Assembly (NCBI GenBank): GCA_020052975.1
Contig: JAGVOC010000458.1
Location: forward strand, 1 to 39,841
Reading direction: 5' to 3'
From: Desulfobacterales bacterium
Lineage (GTDB): Bacteria; Desulfobacterota; Desulfobacteria; Desulfobacterales; RPRI01
DNA: 39,841 bases
The position numbers and the translations under genes are program-made. The notes beneath the pieces were generated by a model. That model was not told where the DNA came from. It saw only the letters and a program-made list of their open reading frames with translations, and ran no database searches. Positions within the stretch are counted from its first letter, which is position 1, and every line of letters begins with the position of its first letter. Positions 32,241 through 39,841 of the stretch are shown here, one piece after another.

Positions 32241-32732
32241 TTATTTTTTATCGATATTCCCCAGGATCTCCTTGACGATATTCCCGTCAGCCAATTTTCC
32301 GAAATGTTTCATCACGGTTCCCATGGCCTGCATCGAATTTTTATACTGAGAAAAATCTATGTTCTCTTTTATCCACGCTTCAATCTCTTCCCTGCCCGCC
32401 ATTTGAGGAAGATATGTCGACAGTATTTCAATATACCCTGAAGTCTCTTTTTTTGTAAGCTCAAGAACGGTTTTTTCAGATTTTACAAGGCCTCTTATAA
32501 TGCCGAGGATATCATCGTCCGTGATTTCTTCGCCCTTTTTCAGCCTGAACGATTTTTTACCGCTCTCGAGTGTAAGGGGAACCGTCAGCTTCGGATATTC
32601 CGACATGATCTGCCGGACCGTATTTCTGACCAGATCGTCTTTTTTCAGCATCGCCGCTTTCAAATCTGCTTTGAGCTTATCCAGCAAAGAAATTCCAAGT
32701 TCCTTGCTCCACCCGTAGTATTTTTCATCCAT
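32241..32732 (-). CDS. GatB/YqeY-domain protein
   Basis: A 163-residue protein of the YqeY family: LKADLKAAMLKKDDLVRNTVRQIMSE (about residues 16-41), an EEITDDDILGIIRGLVK helix, YLPQMAGREEIEAWI, and a C-terminal MQAMGTVMKHFGKLADGNIVKEIL. The family shares a domain with GatB (tRNA-dependent amidotransferase) and may bind tRNA; its role is unproven. I chose ATG 32732 over GTG 32741 because AAGGTG lies at good spacing. It lies next to MITE-like copy B, which provides part of its leader. Confidence 0.88.
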   Translation of the reverse strand: MDEKYYGWSKELGISLLDKLKADLKAAMLKKDDLVRNTVRQIMSEYPKLTVPLTLESGKKSFRLKKGEEITDDDILGIIRGLVKSEKTVLELTKKETSGYIEILSTYLPQMAGREEIEAWIKENIDFSQYKNSMQAMGTVMKHFGKLADGNIVKEILGNIDKK

Positions 32733-32750
32733 AATCTTCACCTTTTTTCC

Positions 32751-32893
32751 GAGACCTTTGCATAACGTCCCCTATTGCTCGATTACTGCGTCAGACTCAA
32801 ATTTCAATCCTCGAAATACTATAATGTATTCCTGTGGTTAAAATTATCGCCTTCCTTGTACTTGGCCAAAATTGGATGTCCTTCAAAGGTCTC
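32751..32893. repeat. MITE-like intergenic element, copy B
   Basis: A 143-base element with the same perfect 10-base ends GAGACCTTTG / CAAAGGTCTC as copy A (3345-3524), the adjoining CATAAC, and the right-end block CGCCTTCCTTGTACTTG. The central part is different. The right end runs into the hydrolase gene and supplies its last codons (Asp-Leu-stop). Confidence 0.7.
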
Positions 32894-33836
32894 GTTCAAT
32901 AAAATCTATAATGCTTTTAGCCGTCTGTTCGGGTTTTTCCTCTTGGGGAATATGCCCGCATTCAGGTAATATTACAAGAGTTGAATTTGAAAGGTCTTTT
33001 CTGAATTTATGTCCTGATTCCATGGGGATCCATTCGTCATTTTCTCCCCATATGATAAGTGTCCGGTTTTTAATATCGGGGATTCTTCTTATATAAGAAC
33101 TCAGGGCTTCGCAATCAAACGATCTTGCAAGAGCCGTCTGCGCGGCAACAGCATTTTCGGTGGACATTCTGTGGAAATATGCATCAATTTTTTCCTCAGT
33201 AACCATGTCATCGTTGAAGAAGACTTCCTTTAAGATGCTTTCTACAACACACCGCCCGAAAAACAGCCTTGTTATTTCCCCTGCAAACGGCATTTTTGCC
33301 ATTCTGATAACAAGGGGTTTTTTAATAGGGTATCCCGCCGAATCAATCAGGATAAGCCGGTCCGTTTTATCGGGATGTTCAAGAGTCATGAGAACAGCGA
33401 TTGCGCCCCCTAAAGAATTGCCCACAAAAACAACATCCTTAAGCCCCATAACATCCATCCACTTGTTTACCTCCTGCATGAGCGTAACAGTGTCGTATTT
33501 TGCATCTTGGGGCTTATCCGTCCAGCCGAACCCTTTCATGTCAAGCGCCCAGACATGATATCCCTGCCCTGTGAGATACGGAATAACTTTCTCCCAGGTA
33601 TACGTCGAAGAAGCAAACCCGTGCAGCAGGAAAATGTCCCGTCCTGTTCCGGGATACTCCCTGTAATGATAATTTACATCGTCAATCATTATGAATTTAT
33701 CCTCAGGCGCCTTTCCCAAAATTTCACCTTTCGGAATTGTTTTTATGAAAAGGCCACAGCCTGAGACGGCAACAATAAGAAATAAAGCCAGAGAACAACA
33801 ACCGGCTGTCCTAAAAAACATCTTTTTTTTGCTCAT
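32883..33836 (-). CDS. Lipoprotein alpha/beta hydrolase
   Basis: A 317-residue alpha/beta-hydrolase with lipobox VSGC (Cys27). The fold is clear: the HGFASSTYTW oxyanion region (72-81), nucleophile Ser141 in VGNSLGGA, acid Asp267 in IWGENDEWIP, and His295 in PECGHIPQEE. Substrate unknown; esterases, haloalkane dehalogenases and C-C hydrolases share this core. The last residues DL and the stop come from the terminal repeat of MITE-like copy B. It is on the same strand as YqeY and YihY-like genes but with sizeable gaps. Confidence 0.9.
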   Translation of the reverse strand: MSKKKMFFRTAGCCSLALFLIVAVSGCGLFIKTIPKGEILGKAPEDKFIMIDDVNYHYREYPGTGRDIFLLHGFASSTYTWEKVIPYLTGQGYHVWALDMKGFGWTDKPQDAKYDTVTLMQEVNKWMDVMGLKDVVFVGNSLGGAIAVLMTLEHPDKTDRLILIDSAGYPIKKPLVIRMAKMPFAGEITRLFFGRCVVESILKEVFFNDDMVTEEKIDAYFHRMSTENAVAAQTALARSFDCEALSSYIRRIPDIKNRTLIIWGENDEWIPMESGHKFRKDLSNSTLVILPECGHIPQEEKPEQTAKSIIDFIERDL

Positions 33837-33853
33837 ATTATTTCCTTAACCTG

Positions 33854-34747
33854 TCAAAGGTCTTTTAACAAAATGTTCGACGGGGATTTTTCAATGATAT
33901 CTGCAAAAGCCTTCAATTTTTCGGACAGGGCATTAAAGGAATCTGATCGGGCTGTAGAGATGGAGTCGATCCCTTTGTTTTCCATGGCCAGCAGGACAAA
34001 CGAGATACTGAAATCATTAATATCACGAGCAGGCTGATAAGCCGGCTCACCGTTGCTCTCCGATGTGGTGTCTGATACCAGGCCGCATCCGGCAAGGGCA
34101 TAAAGGATCTCCTGAACAAGACGGATAGGAAGATCAAGGGCAGCGCAGATTGAAGATACGGTCATGGGTTTGCCACCACGGATGAAATTCATAACAAGCA
34201 GGTGGGTGACCTGCAAACTCAGAAGTTTTCTGAATAAGGGGCTGATCTTTTTTCTGTCCGGCTCCAACTCGTACTCATCAACACTCTGGTATGCAAAAGA
34301 TATCTCGGCGCCGAACAGCATAATGAGCCAGCTCATCTGCAGCCATATCAGGAAAAGAGGAAGAGCGGCGAAGCTCCCGTAAATTGCGTTGTTCTTGGCT
34401 ACTCCGATCTGGAAGACAATATAAAGCTTCTGGACAATAACGAAGATCGTTCCGGCGGCAATGCCTGCGATAAGGCCTGAAAGAAAGTGGACTTTTTTGT
34501 TGGGCATGAAAATATAAACAAAGGCAAAGAGTATCCAGATGAAACAATATGGAAGAGTTTTTATAATGAACGTGATCAGCGGGCTGAATACGCCCAGCAG
34601 AGCAATCTTATTGGTTATTTCTGTAAGGTTGGTGGCTATCAATACCGTAACACTGCTGGGAGGATATAGGGGACGTTTTAAACTTTTAAACTTGATTAAT
34701 GCCCGGCGATATCTTTCCTTATTTGCTGCCTGATAAATGCGTTCCAT
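33854..34747 (-). pseudogene. YihY/UPF0761-like membrane protein with 5' part replaced by repeat DNA
   Basis: The segment from about residue 38 on (NLTEITNKIALLGVFSPLIT, ILFAFVYIFMPNKKVHFLSG, AALPLFLIWLQMSWLIMLFGAEISFAYQ) is the C-terminal membrane part of a YihY-type protein, followed by a soluble tail with a winged-helix-like stretch. The N-terminal 100 or more residues of the family, including its first membrane helices, are absent. Instead the first about 37 residues (MERIYQAANKERYRRALIKF and on) are encoded by a dispersed repeat around 34660-34740, whose ATATAGGGGAC block also occurs at about 30338. I infer a recombination that removed the gene's 5' end. A shortened protein might still be made. 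Confidence 0.72.
34660..34740. repeat. RAYT-associated repeat block (ATATAGGGGAC type)
   Basis: Contains GATATAGGGGACGTTTTAAA followed by CTTTTAAACTTGATTAATGCC. A similar block lies just before the decayed RAYT gene (ATATAGGGGACATATTGAAA at about 30338-30357, then TTCAACTTAATTAAT). It overlaps the 5' end of the YihY-like gene. Confidence 0.6.
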
Positions 34748-34916
34748 AAATAAACACCCTGAGCCTGCCACACCTGAAACACAGACATTGGATATGAAGA
34801 GGAGTTATGCAGATTCTGAAATGAGAAGATTGTATAACTCACAAGCGGTGATGATGTCGCTGTTGCCATGCACATTGTGAGCAATCCCTCAAATCCACTA
34901 TGATATACCCAATAAA

Positions 34917-34976
34917 ATATCCATAAATATCCGTATTAAATCTTGACAACAGCGTTATATGGATATATATGGATAT
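34917..34976. promoter_or_regulatory. Promoter/operator region of the Fic gene
   Basis: Two 16-base arms, ATATCCATAAATATCC (34917-34932) and GGATATATATGGATAT (34961-34976), are inverted repeats with one mismatch. TTGACA (34943-34948) lies between the arms, and TATATA/TATATG near 34964-34971 could serve as a -10. The right arm covers the first ATG (34969), so the second ATG at 34981 may be the true start and the transcript nearly leaderless. The layout suggests tight autoregulation. Confidence 0.5.
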
Positions 34977-36024
34977 TATTATGGATACTCCTAAATTAAA
35001 TATCATACCGGAATACATCAATCTGATCTCGGAAATCGATGAGTTCAAAGGGAAATGGCAGGCCTTAAGCAGTCTCGCCCCTGACCGTTTGGCGCTCCTG
35101 AAGCACGTTGCAACTATTGAATCTGTTGGTTCTTCCGCGAGGATCGAGGGCGCCAAACTGACGGATAGTCAAGTGGAAAAGTTATTTTCCGGACTGGGCA
35201 CTATCTCTTTCAAGTCAAGCGACGAAGAGGAAGTTGCAGGCTATGCTGAAGTGATGGAGTTGATATTTGAATCTTACAATGAAATTCCGGCAGATGAAAA
35301 TCATATTAAGCAATTACATAAAACACTTTTGAAACATTCATCAAAGGATGCGCGCCATAGAGGAGAATATAAGAAGTTCCCCAATCATGTGGAAGCTTTT
35401 GCCGAAGACGACAGCAGCTTGGGTGTCATTTTCGAAACTGCTTCTCCTTTTAATACACCATTGATGATGACTGATTTAATCCAATGGGTCGATGAGGAGA
35501 CGAAAAAAAGGGAATTACACCCGATCCTGATTATCGCCATATTCCTTGTCAACTTTTTAGCAATCCACCCTTTTCAGGATGGCAATGGCAGGTTATCCCG
35601 CGTATTGACGACTTTAATGTTATTAAGAACAGGATATTCCTATGTTCCCTACTCTTCTTTGGAAAGGGTCGTGGAGGATAATAAAGACCAATACTACTTA
35701 GCCCTTAGGCACGCTCAGTCAACCCTTTATACCGATAATGGAAAACTGAATGACTGGATATTGTTTTTCCTTGAATCGTTAAGAAAACAGGTTTCTGTGC
35801 TGAAATCCAAGATTGAGACTGAAAAGGTTATTGCCCATCTTTCGCCGCTCTCTCAGGAGATTGTAAAGATAGCCGGTCAACATGGAAAAATAGTGGTGCG
35901 TGATGCCGAAAGAATTACCGGCGCCAACAGAAATACGATTAAGGCTCATATTGCCGAACTTGTTCGAAGGGGACAATTAAAGATGATCGGTAAAGGGAAG
36001 GGTACCTGGTATAAGCTACCGTAA
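34969..36024 (+). CDS. Fic domain protein with inhibitory motif and C-terminal winged helix
   Basis: A 351-residue Fic protein. Near the N terminus SSARIEG (Ser56-Gly61) matches the inhibitory motif (S/T)xxxE(G/N) of class II Fic proteins, in which a Glu blocks ATP binding. The active site is HPFQDGNGRLSR (catalytic His200). A C-terminal winged HTH-like part (VVRDAERITGANRNTIKAHI, then LVRRGQLKMIG) probably binds DNA. It should AMPylate target proteins under control of its own inhibitory helix. The start may be ATG 34981. It has its own promoter with a large inverted repeat and no co-transcribed partner. Confidence 0.9.
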   Translation: MDIIMDTPKLNIIPEYINLISEIDEFKGKWQALSSLAPDRLALLKHVATIESVGSSARIEGAKLTDSQVEKLFSGLGTISFKSSDEEEVAGYAEVMELIFESYNEIPADENHIKQLHKTLLKHSSKDARHRGEYKKFPNHVEAFAEDDSSLGVIFETASPFNTPLMMTDLIQWVDEETKKRELHPILIIAIFLVNFLAIHPFQDGNGRLSRVLTTLMLLRTGYSYVPYSSLERVVEDNKDQYYLALRHAQSTLYTDNGKLNDWILFFLESLRKQVSVLKSKIETEKVIAHLSPLSQEIVKIAGQHGKIVVRDAERITGANRNTIKAHIAELVRRGQLKMIGKGKGTWYKLP

Positions 36025-36042
36025 TGTGGGAGAGCATGGTGA

Positions 36043-36064
36043 CGCCCATGAAATTATGCGTTTC
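36043..36064. repeat. Dispersed 22-base repeat, copy 2
   Basis: Second copy of the repeat at 32206-32227, differing by one base. It lies between the Fic gene and a short RAYT remnant. Confidence 0.6.
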
Positions 36065-36099
36065 TATATTTTTAAAGTATGATCCGGAACGTTCATGAT

Positions 36100-36128
36100 A
36101 GGAAAATCACGAATAGATGCTCCGGGAG
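36100..36128 (+). mobile_element. Short remnant of a RAYT transposase 5' end
   Basis: The segment GAAAATCACGAATAGATGC plus TCCGGGAG matches the start of the decayed RAYT gene at 30406-30434 with a few changes. No more of the gene remains here. Confidence 0.6.
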
Positions 36129-36194
36129 TAGGGAACGGAAAGGGGAGAAAGTGATTTGAAATGTAATAAGGAAGAGCCGGATATTTGATTTATC

Positions 36195-36245
36195 ATCACA
36201 GTATTGCCGAATAGTCTTGACTATTATGCAATGCTGTGATTTATA
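36195..36245 (+). promoter_or_regulatory. Promoter overlapped by a 46-base dyad, upstream of the second DUF4143 ATPase
   Basis: The arms at 36195-36215 and 36220-36240 (outermost ATCACAG and CTGTGAT, inner AATAGT and ACTATT) pair at 18 of 21 positions around CTTG. TTGACT (36217-36222) and TTTATA (36240-36245) stand 17 bases apart, a normal promoter spacing, with the dyad covering the -35 and spacer. The ATG follows at 36252, so the leader is very short. Confidence 0.55.
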
Positions 36246-36251
36246 GTCACC

Positions 36252-37379
36252 ATGAAGCGATACCTTTATGATTCCATCAAAGGCGATCTGACAAAAAAAA
36301 TGGTCATTCTGACCGGACCTCGCCAGATCGGTAAAACCTTTTTGGCAAAGCAGCTTCTATCGGAGTTCCGGAGGCCGCAATATCTCAATTATGATGCCAT
36401 CAATGATCGACGTATCATTCTCGCCAGATCCTGGCCGCTGAATACGGATTTTCTGGTGTTCGATGAAATCCACAAGATGAAAGATTGGAAACCTTCTCTT
36501 AAGGGCATCTTCGACACTCGCCCCGCCAATCAGGCGATTCTGGTAACGGGAAGCGCCCGGCTGGATACGTTCCGTCAGTCCGGAGAATCATTGGCCGGCC
36601 GCTATTTCCACTATCACTTTTACCCTTTGTCTGTCCGGGAGTTGAAGGATCAAATGGACCCTTTTGACGCCCTGGATCTTCTTAACCGTCTCGGCGGCTT
36701 TCCGGAACCGTTTCTTACAGGATCAGAAGAGGAGGCATCCCGCTGGCGGAATCAGTATTATACGGATTTGGTTCGGGAAGACATTCTCGATTTCAGCCGT
36801 GTACAGGAGATACGTTCCATCAGACTCCTTCTGGAATTGCTGCGGGACCGTGTAGGCTCCCCTCTCTCGTATACATCCCTGGCCGTTGATCTCCAGCTTT
36901 CGCCTAATACGGTCCGGAAATATGTGGAGATTCTGGAGAGTTTGTACATCATCTTTCTGATTCGGCCTTTTCATCGGAGTATTGCACGCTCTCTGCTGAA
37001 GGAGCCTAAGGTCTATTTTTATGACAGCGGTTTTGTCCGGGGAGACGACGGCATACGTCTTGAAAATACTTGTGCTGTAAGCCTGTTAAAGCATATTGGC
37101 TATTTAAAGGATGCAAAGGGAGAAAATCTGTCCCTCCATTATCTTCGAACCAAAGAAGGAAAAGAAGTGGATTTAGCCGTTTGCAAAGATGAGAAGATTG
37201 TCCGCATGATCGAGGTTAAATATGCCGATGATGCGGTTTCCAGAAATCTGCGCTACTTTTCAGAAAGATTGCCCGGTGTCGAAGCCATCCAGCTTGTTCA
37301 TCAGCTTCGCCATGATCAGGTCATCCAAAACATATCCGTTTTATCGGCAAGCCGGTGGCTTGCTGAACTGTCGGCATAG
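36252..37379 (+). CDS. AAA family ATPase with DUF4143 domain (second)
   Basis: A 375-residue P-loop protein: Walker A TGPRQIGKTF (21-30), Walker B FLVFDEIHK (67-75), sensor-like LVTGSARLD, and a DUF4143 C-terminal half with the winged-helix piece YTSLAVDLQLSPNTVRKYVEIL and nuclease-like RTKEGKEVDLAVCKDEK...IEVKYAD. It shares only family level similarity with the 446-residue protein at 27387, so it is not a recent duplicate. The cellular role of the family is unknown to me. Stand-alone gene with its own promoter/dyad. Confidence 0.9.
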   Translation: MKRYLYDSIKGDLTKKMVILTGPRQIGKTFLAKQLLSEFRRPQYLNYDAINDRRIILARSWPLNTDFLVFDEIHKMKDWKPSLKGIFDTRPANQAILVTGSARLDTFRQSGESLAGRYFHYHFYPLSVRELKDQMDPFDALDLLNRLGGFPEPFLTGSEEEASRWRNQYYTDLVREDILDFSRVQEIRSIRLLLELLRDRVGSPLSYTSLAVDLQLSPNTVRKYVEILESLYIIFLIRPFHRSIARSLLKEPKVYFYDSGFVRGDDGIRLENTCAVSLLKHIGYLKDAKGENLSLHYLRTKEGKEVDLAVCKDEKIVRMIEVKYADDAVSRNLRYFSERLPGVEAIQLVHQLRHDQVIQNISVLSASRWLAELSA

Positions 37380-37421
37380 TCAAACGGGAGAGAGACGCAA
37401 ATCGGACTTTTATATCCCATC

Positions 37422-38942
37422 TTAAAAATCTTTGATAACTTCTACAAGATAATGTTCGACAGGGGCAAAGTCATCGGTCAAGACAGGAAGATCACAATCT
37501 ATTTTGTATTGCCATAGATGAGAAAGATATTTCTGTATTTCAGGGTTAATGCTTGTCATTGGCGGAGGCGAGTTTGATTTCATTGCTACGACTATCACGT
37601 TCTGGGGTTCTTCTCCATACAGTGGATACTGGGCGGGAAAAACATAAACCTGGGGGAAAATTGATTTAATTGTTGCATAGGCTGCGCGGAAGAATTTGCC
37701 TTTCGGGCCCTGGATTGCAGAATAGATATTCGTTATAACCACCCCGTTTTCATTGAGAAGTTCAAAGGCCGATTCCATTGTCTCGACAGTTGTCATGTGA
37801 AATGGAGGAGAAGCTGAAGATTTAAAAACATCAATAAATATCAGGTCATATTTCTTTTTTTCGCGATTCAGGAAAGTTCTTCCGTCTTCATGGATGCTTT
37901 TGATCCCGGGATGGTCAGCCAGATAAAAATATTCCTTTGCAAGTAAGGTGAATTGAGGATCGATTTCAACAACATCTATTAAACCACCGGGGTTTCTCCT
38001 GATATAGTCTCTTGCAAGTGTGTAGACTCCGCCGCCTAAGAGAAGCGCCTTTCTGTTTCCGGGATTAAAATGTTCAGCGAGGCGGTAGAAACCGCTGTAG
38101 TCAAAAAAAAGTTCGTCGGGTTCCCCGATTATCACGGCACCCTGAGCCCATTTTCTGTCAACCCTGATAAACCGTACTTTTTTCGATATATCAGAATCGT
38201 ACCTTTCCTCTATTATGATCCGGCTGTAATTTGTGTCGAGATCAATTATATTGTTATCGGCCTCTGAAGTCCGGAAAAAAAAGGCCATAAAGAGCATTGT
38301 TATAAGGATGATTGCAGTCGTTTTTCCTGAACGCGAATTATCCCCGGAGGATGCCAGAAAATAAACGCAGAAAAGAGTCATGGAGAGAAAAATAAGAATA
38401 TTGCGGCTTCCGAAAAAGGATATCAGGAAAAAACCCGCAAAAAATGTCCCGATTATACTTCCGACAGTGGATATCGCATAAAGCCGTCCGACAGTTGCGC
38501 CTGAATGCTCGAGATCTTTCATCCTGAGCCTTATTGCATATGGGGATATTGTGCCAAGAAGAGTGCTTGCCGGAGCAAAAAGGAGTGTTGCAGCCAGTAC
38601 GGCAGCTAAACGGATATCAGGGACAAGCTTGCTTATTGATACAAGAACCGGTGTTTTTATAAGGCTTATAATACCAACAAGGAATGCCGAAGAAAGGATA
38701 AGGAGTGAAAAAGTTTTGTATTCCGGTTTTTTATCGGCGAGCCGTCCGCCCCAGTAATAACCGAGGCTTAAGCTGGCAAGTATAACTCCTATAAGGCTCG
38801 TCCAGACATAAATGGAAGTTCCGAGATAAGGAGCAACGATCCTGGATCCCACAAGTTCAAGCGCCATAACAACTGCGCCTGTGATAAATACTATAAGTTC
38901 AAGTCCGCATTTTTTCATTTTAATCATTCTGTTCATCATCAA
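37422..38942 (-). CDS. Membrane-fused spermidine-synthase-like protein
   Basis: A 506-residue protein of two parts. Residues about 10-220 form seven or eight hydrophobic helices (ELIVFITGAVVMALELVGSR, GLGTSIY-type loop PYLGTSIYVWTSLIGVILAS). Residues about 230-480 resemble the spermidine/spermine synthase methyltransferase fold: ALLLGGGVYTLARDYIR for the SAM-type loop, VVEIDPQ, DGRTFL, and YDLIFIDVFKSS. Proteins of this kind exist in many bacteria; polyamine synthesis by them is uncertain. Several ATGs open the gene (MMMNRMIKMKK). It overlaps the histidine kinase gene by 23 bases, so the two form an operon. Confidence 0.88.
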   Translation of the reverse strand: MMMNRMIKMKKCGLELIVFITGAVVMALELVGSRIVAPYLGTSIYVWTSLIGVILASLSLGYYWGGRLADKKPEYKTFSLLILSSAFLVGIISLIKTPVLVSISKLVPDIRLAAVLAATLLFAPASTLLGTISPYAIRLRMKDLEHSGATVGRLYAISTVGSIIGTFFAGFFLISFFGSRNILIFLSMTLFCVYFLASSGDNSRSGKTTAIILITMLFMAFFFRTSEADNNIIDLDTNYSRIIIEERYDSDISKKVRFIRVDRKWAQGAVIIGEPDELFFDYSGFYRLAEHFNPGNRKALLLGGGVYTLARDYIRRNPGGLIDVVEIDPQFTLLAKEYFYLADHPGIKSIHEDGRTFLNREKKKYDLIFIDVFKSSASPPFHMTTVETMESAFELLNENGVVITNIYSAIQGPKGKFFRAAYATIKSIFPQVYVFPAQYPLYGEEPQNVIVVAMKSNSPPPMTSINPEIQKYLSHLWQYKIDCDLPVLTDDFAPVEHYLVEVIKDF

Positions 38943-39841
38943 TATGGGGGGATTTTGAGGATTCGGACAAAAATTTCGGCAGCATTATGCTGAAGTGAGA
39001 ACCTTTGCCTAAGGCTGTTTCTACCATTATAACACCACCATGCTGCTGTATTATCCTGTTTGAAATAAAGAGTCCCAGTCCTGTTCCTCTGGTTCCTTTT
39101 GATGAAAAGAAAAGAGTGAAAAGCTTTTCTTTCGTTTCATTGTTCATGCCTATACCATTATCGAATACGTCAAAAACGATATCGTTTTTAACCTGTTTAA
39201 CACCGAACGTGATTTTATGATATTTTCCCGATTTGTCTTCTGTGCAGGCATCAATTGCGTTTTCAAGAATATTGATTATAGCTGAGCGGACAATGCCCGG
39301 ATCTACTTCGAATTCTCCCGTTGAATGGTCGAAATCTCTTATAAACTCGATATTATGAATCTGTATCTTGGGTTCTATTGTCGAGGCAACATCTTCAGCA
39401 AAACTCAAAACGTCAACTTGTTCCCACTTGAGGTCTCTGTGTTTTGCATAATAAAGAATATCAAGAACCATTCCTCTTATGCGGCCTGCCATAAGCTTTA
39501 TTATATCCCAACCTTCTTTGACCTGCTCACGGTTTTCTTTGGAAAAGCCGGATTCAACAAGGTACATTCCACCGTCAAGGCCTGTGAGAAGGCCTTTTAT
39601 GCCGTGGGAAATTGAGCCTATAAGAAGTCCTAAAGAAGAGAGATGATCCTCAAGCTTTCGTATCTGAGTTATATTGGTCGACATCTCCATAACCTGGGTA
39701 ATTTCGCCTGCTGCATTATTTATTGGAGCAGTCCAGATAAGAACATTAATCTGTTCGCCTGTTTTGGATGTTACAACCATTTCAGCCTGGTGGGATTTGC
39801 CGTCTTTAAATGTTTTTTCAACGGGACAGTTGGGACACGTG
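38920..39841 (-). CDS. PAS-type sensor histidine kinase, partial at right edge
   Basis: The open frame runs through the window edge (39841), so the N terminus is missing. The visible part begins in a PAS-like region (TCPNCPVEKTF, then EMVVTSKTGEQINVLIWTAP), followed by HisKA with phospho-accepting His in SISHGIKG, N box ILENAIDACTED, G1 DVFDNGIGMN and G2 RGTGLGLFISNRI. It lacks a receiver domain within the window. The ATG at 39780 is inside the PAS domain and not the real start. It overlaps the spermidine-synthase-like gene downstream by 23 bases. Signal unknown; a CPxC pair in the PAS region could bind a metal or act as a redox sensor. Confidence 0.88.
   Translation of the reverse strand, partial: TCPNCPVEKTFKDGKSHQAEMVVTSKTGEQINVLIWTAPINNAAGEITQVMEMSTNITQIRKLEDHLSSLGLLIGSISHGIKGLLTGLDGGMYLVESGFSKENREQVKEGWDIIKLMAGRIRGMVLDILYYAKHRDLKWEQVDVLSFAEDVASTIEPKIQIHNIEFIRDFDHSTGEFEVDPGIVRSAIINILENAIDACTEDKSGKYHKITFGVKQVKNDIVFDVFDNGIGMNNETKEKLFTLFFSSKGTRGTGLGLFISNRIIQQHGGVIMVETALGKGSHFSIMLPKFLSESSKSPHIDDEQND

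Overview
The window looks like a piece of an anaerobic Desulfobacterota (former Deltaproteobacteria) chromosome. The inference rests on three things: a partial 2-hydroxyacyl-CoA dehydratase activase-type gene at the left edge, B12-dependent radical SAM enzymes tied to lipid synthesis, and many dispersed intergenic repeats plus RAYT-type transposase debris. No rRNA or tRNA gene and no CRISPR array was seen.

Region 1 (about 448-24384, all on the minus strand, read from right to left) is one co-directional block of 25 genes, many joined by 4-base ATGA or 10-15-base overlaps. It is a type II fatty acid/polyketide-like system. It has three complete ketosynthases, one full-length ketosynthase homologue that has lost its catalytic residues, one half-size chain-length-factor-like protein, three acyl carrier proteins, a FabG-type reductase, two hotdog dehydratase-like proteins, a hotdog thioesterase and an AMP-dependent acyl ligase. 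Around this core are three B12-type radical SAM enzymes, a phytoene-desaturase-like enzyme, a second FAD oxidoreductase and a condensation-domain-like acyltransferase. A GT2 glycosyltransferase and LpxL-like and PlsC-like acyltransferases follow, with three envelope proteins (LolA-like, DUF3261 lipoprotein, BamE-like). The layout combines the aryl polyene (APE) type of cluster (KS/CLF/ACP/dehydratase plus LolA, DUF3261, GT2 and acyltransferases) with the anammox ladderane candidate type (radical SAM/B12, CrtI-like, KS, ACP). The product is probably an unusual, heavily modified polyene or cyclised acyl chain attached to an envelope lipid. The MMPL exporter usual in APE clusters is not present.

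Region 2 (about 24580-27090) is a defence/addiction patch: an MNT/HEPN pair, a HigBA-like pair with a toxin that looks short at its N terminus, and a HicAB pair. The patch is bracketed by a 125-base inverted repeat.

Region 3 (about 27100-31440) is accessory: a DUF4143 AAA ATPase behind a perfect palindrome, two orphan small genes with a candidate integron attC-like site between them, and a decayed RAYT/Y1 transposase.

Region 4 (31443-39841) holds a coiled-coil lipoprotein, a YqeY-like protein, a lipoprotein alpha/beta hydrolase and a YihY-like gene whose 5' part has been replaced by repeat DNA. A Fic protein and a second DUF4143 ATPase each follow a striking inverted repeat. A membrane spermidine-synthase-like protein and a PAS histidine kinase, cut by the right edge, end the window.

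All assignments come from reading motifs by eye; no database search was run.
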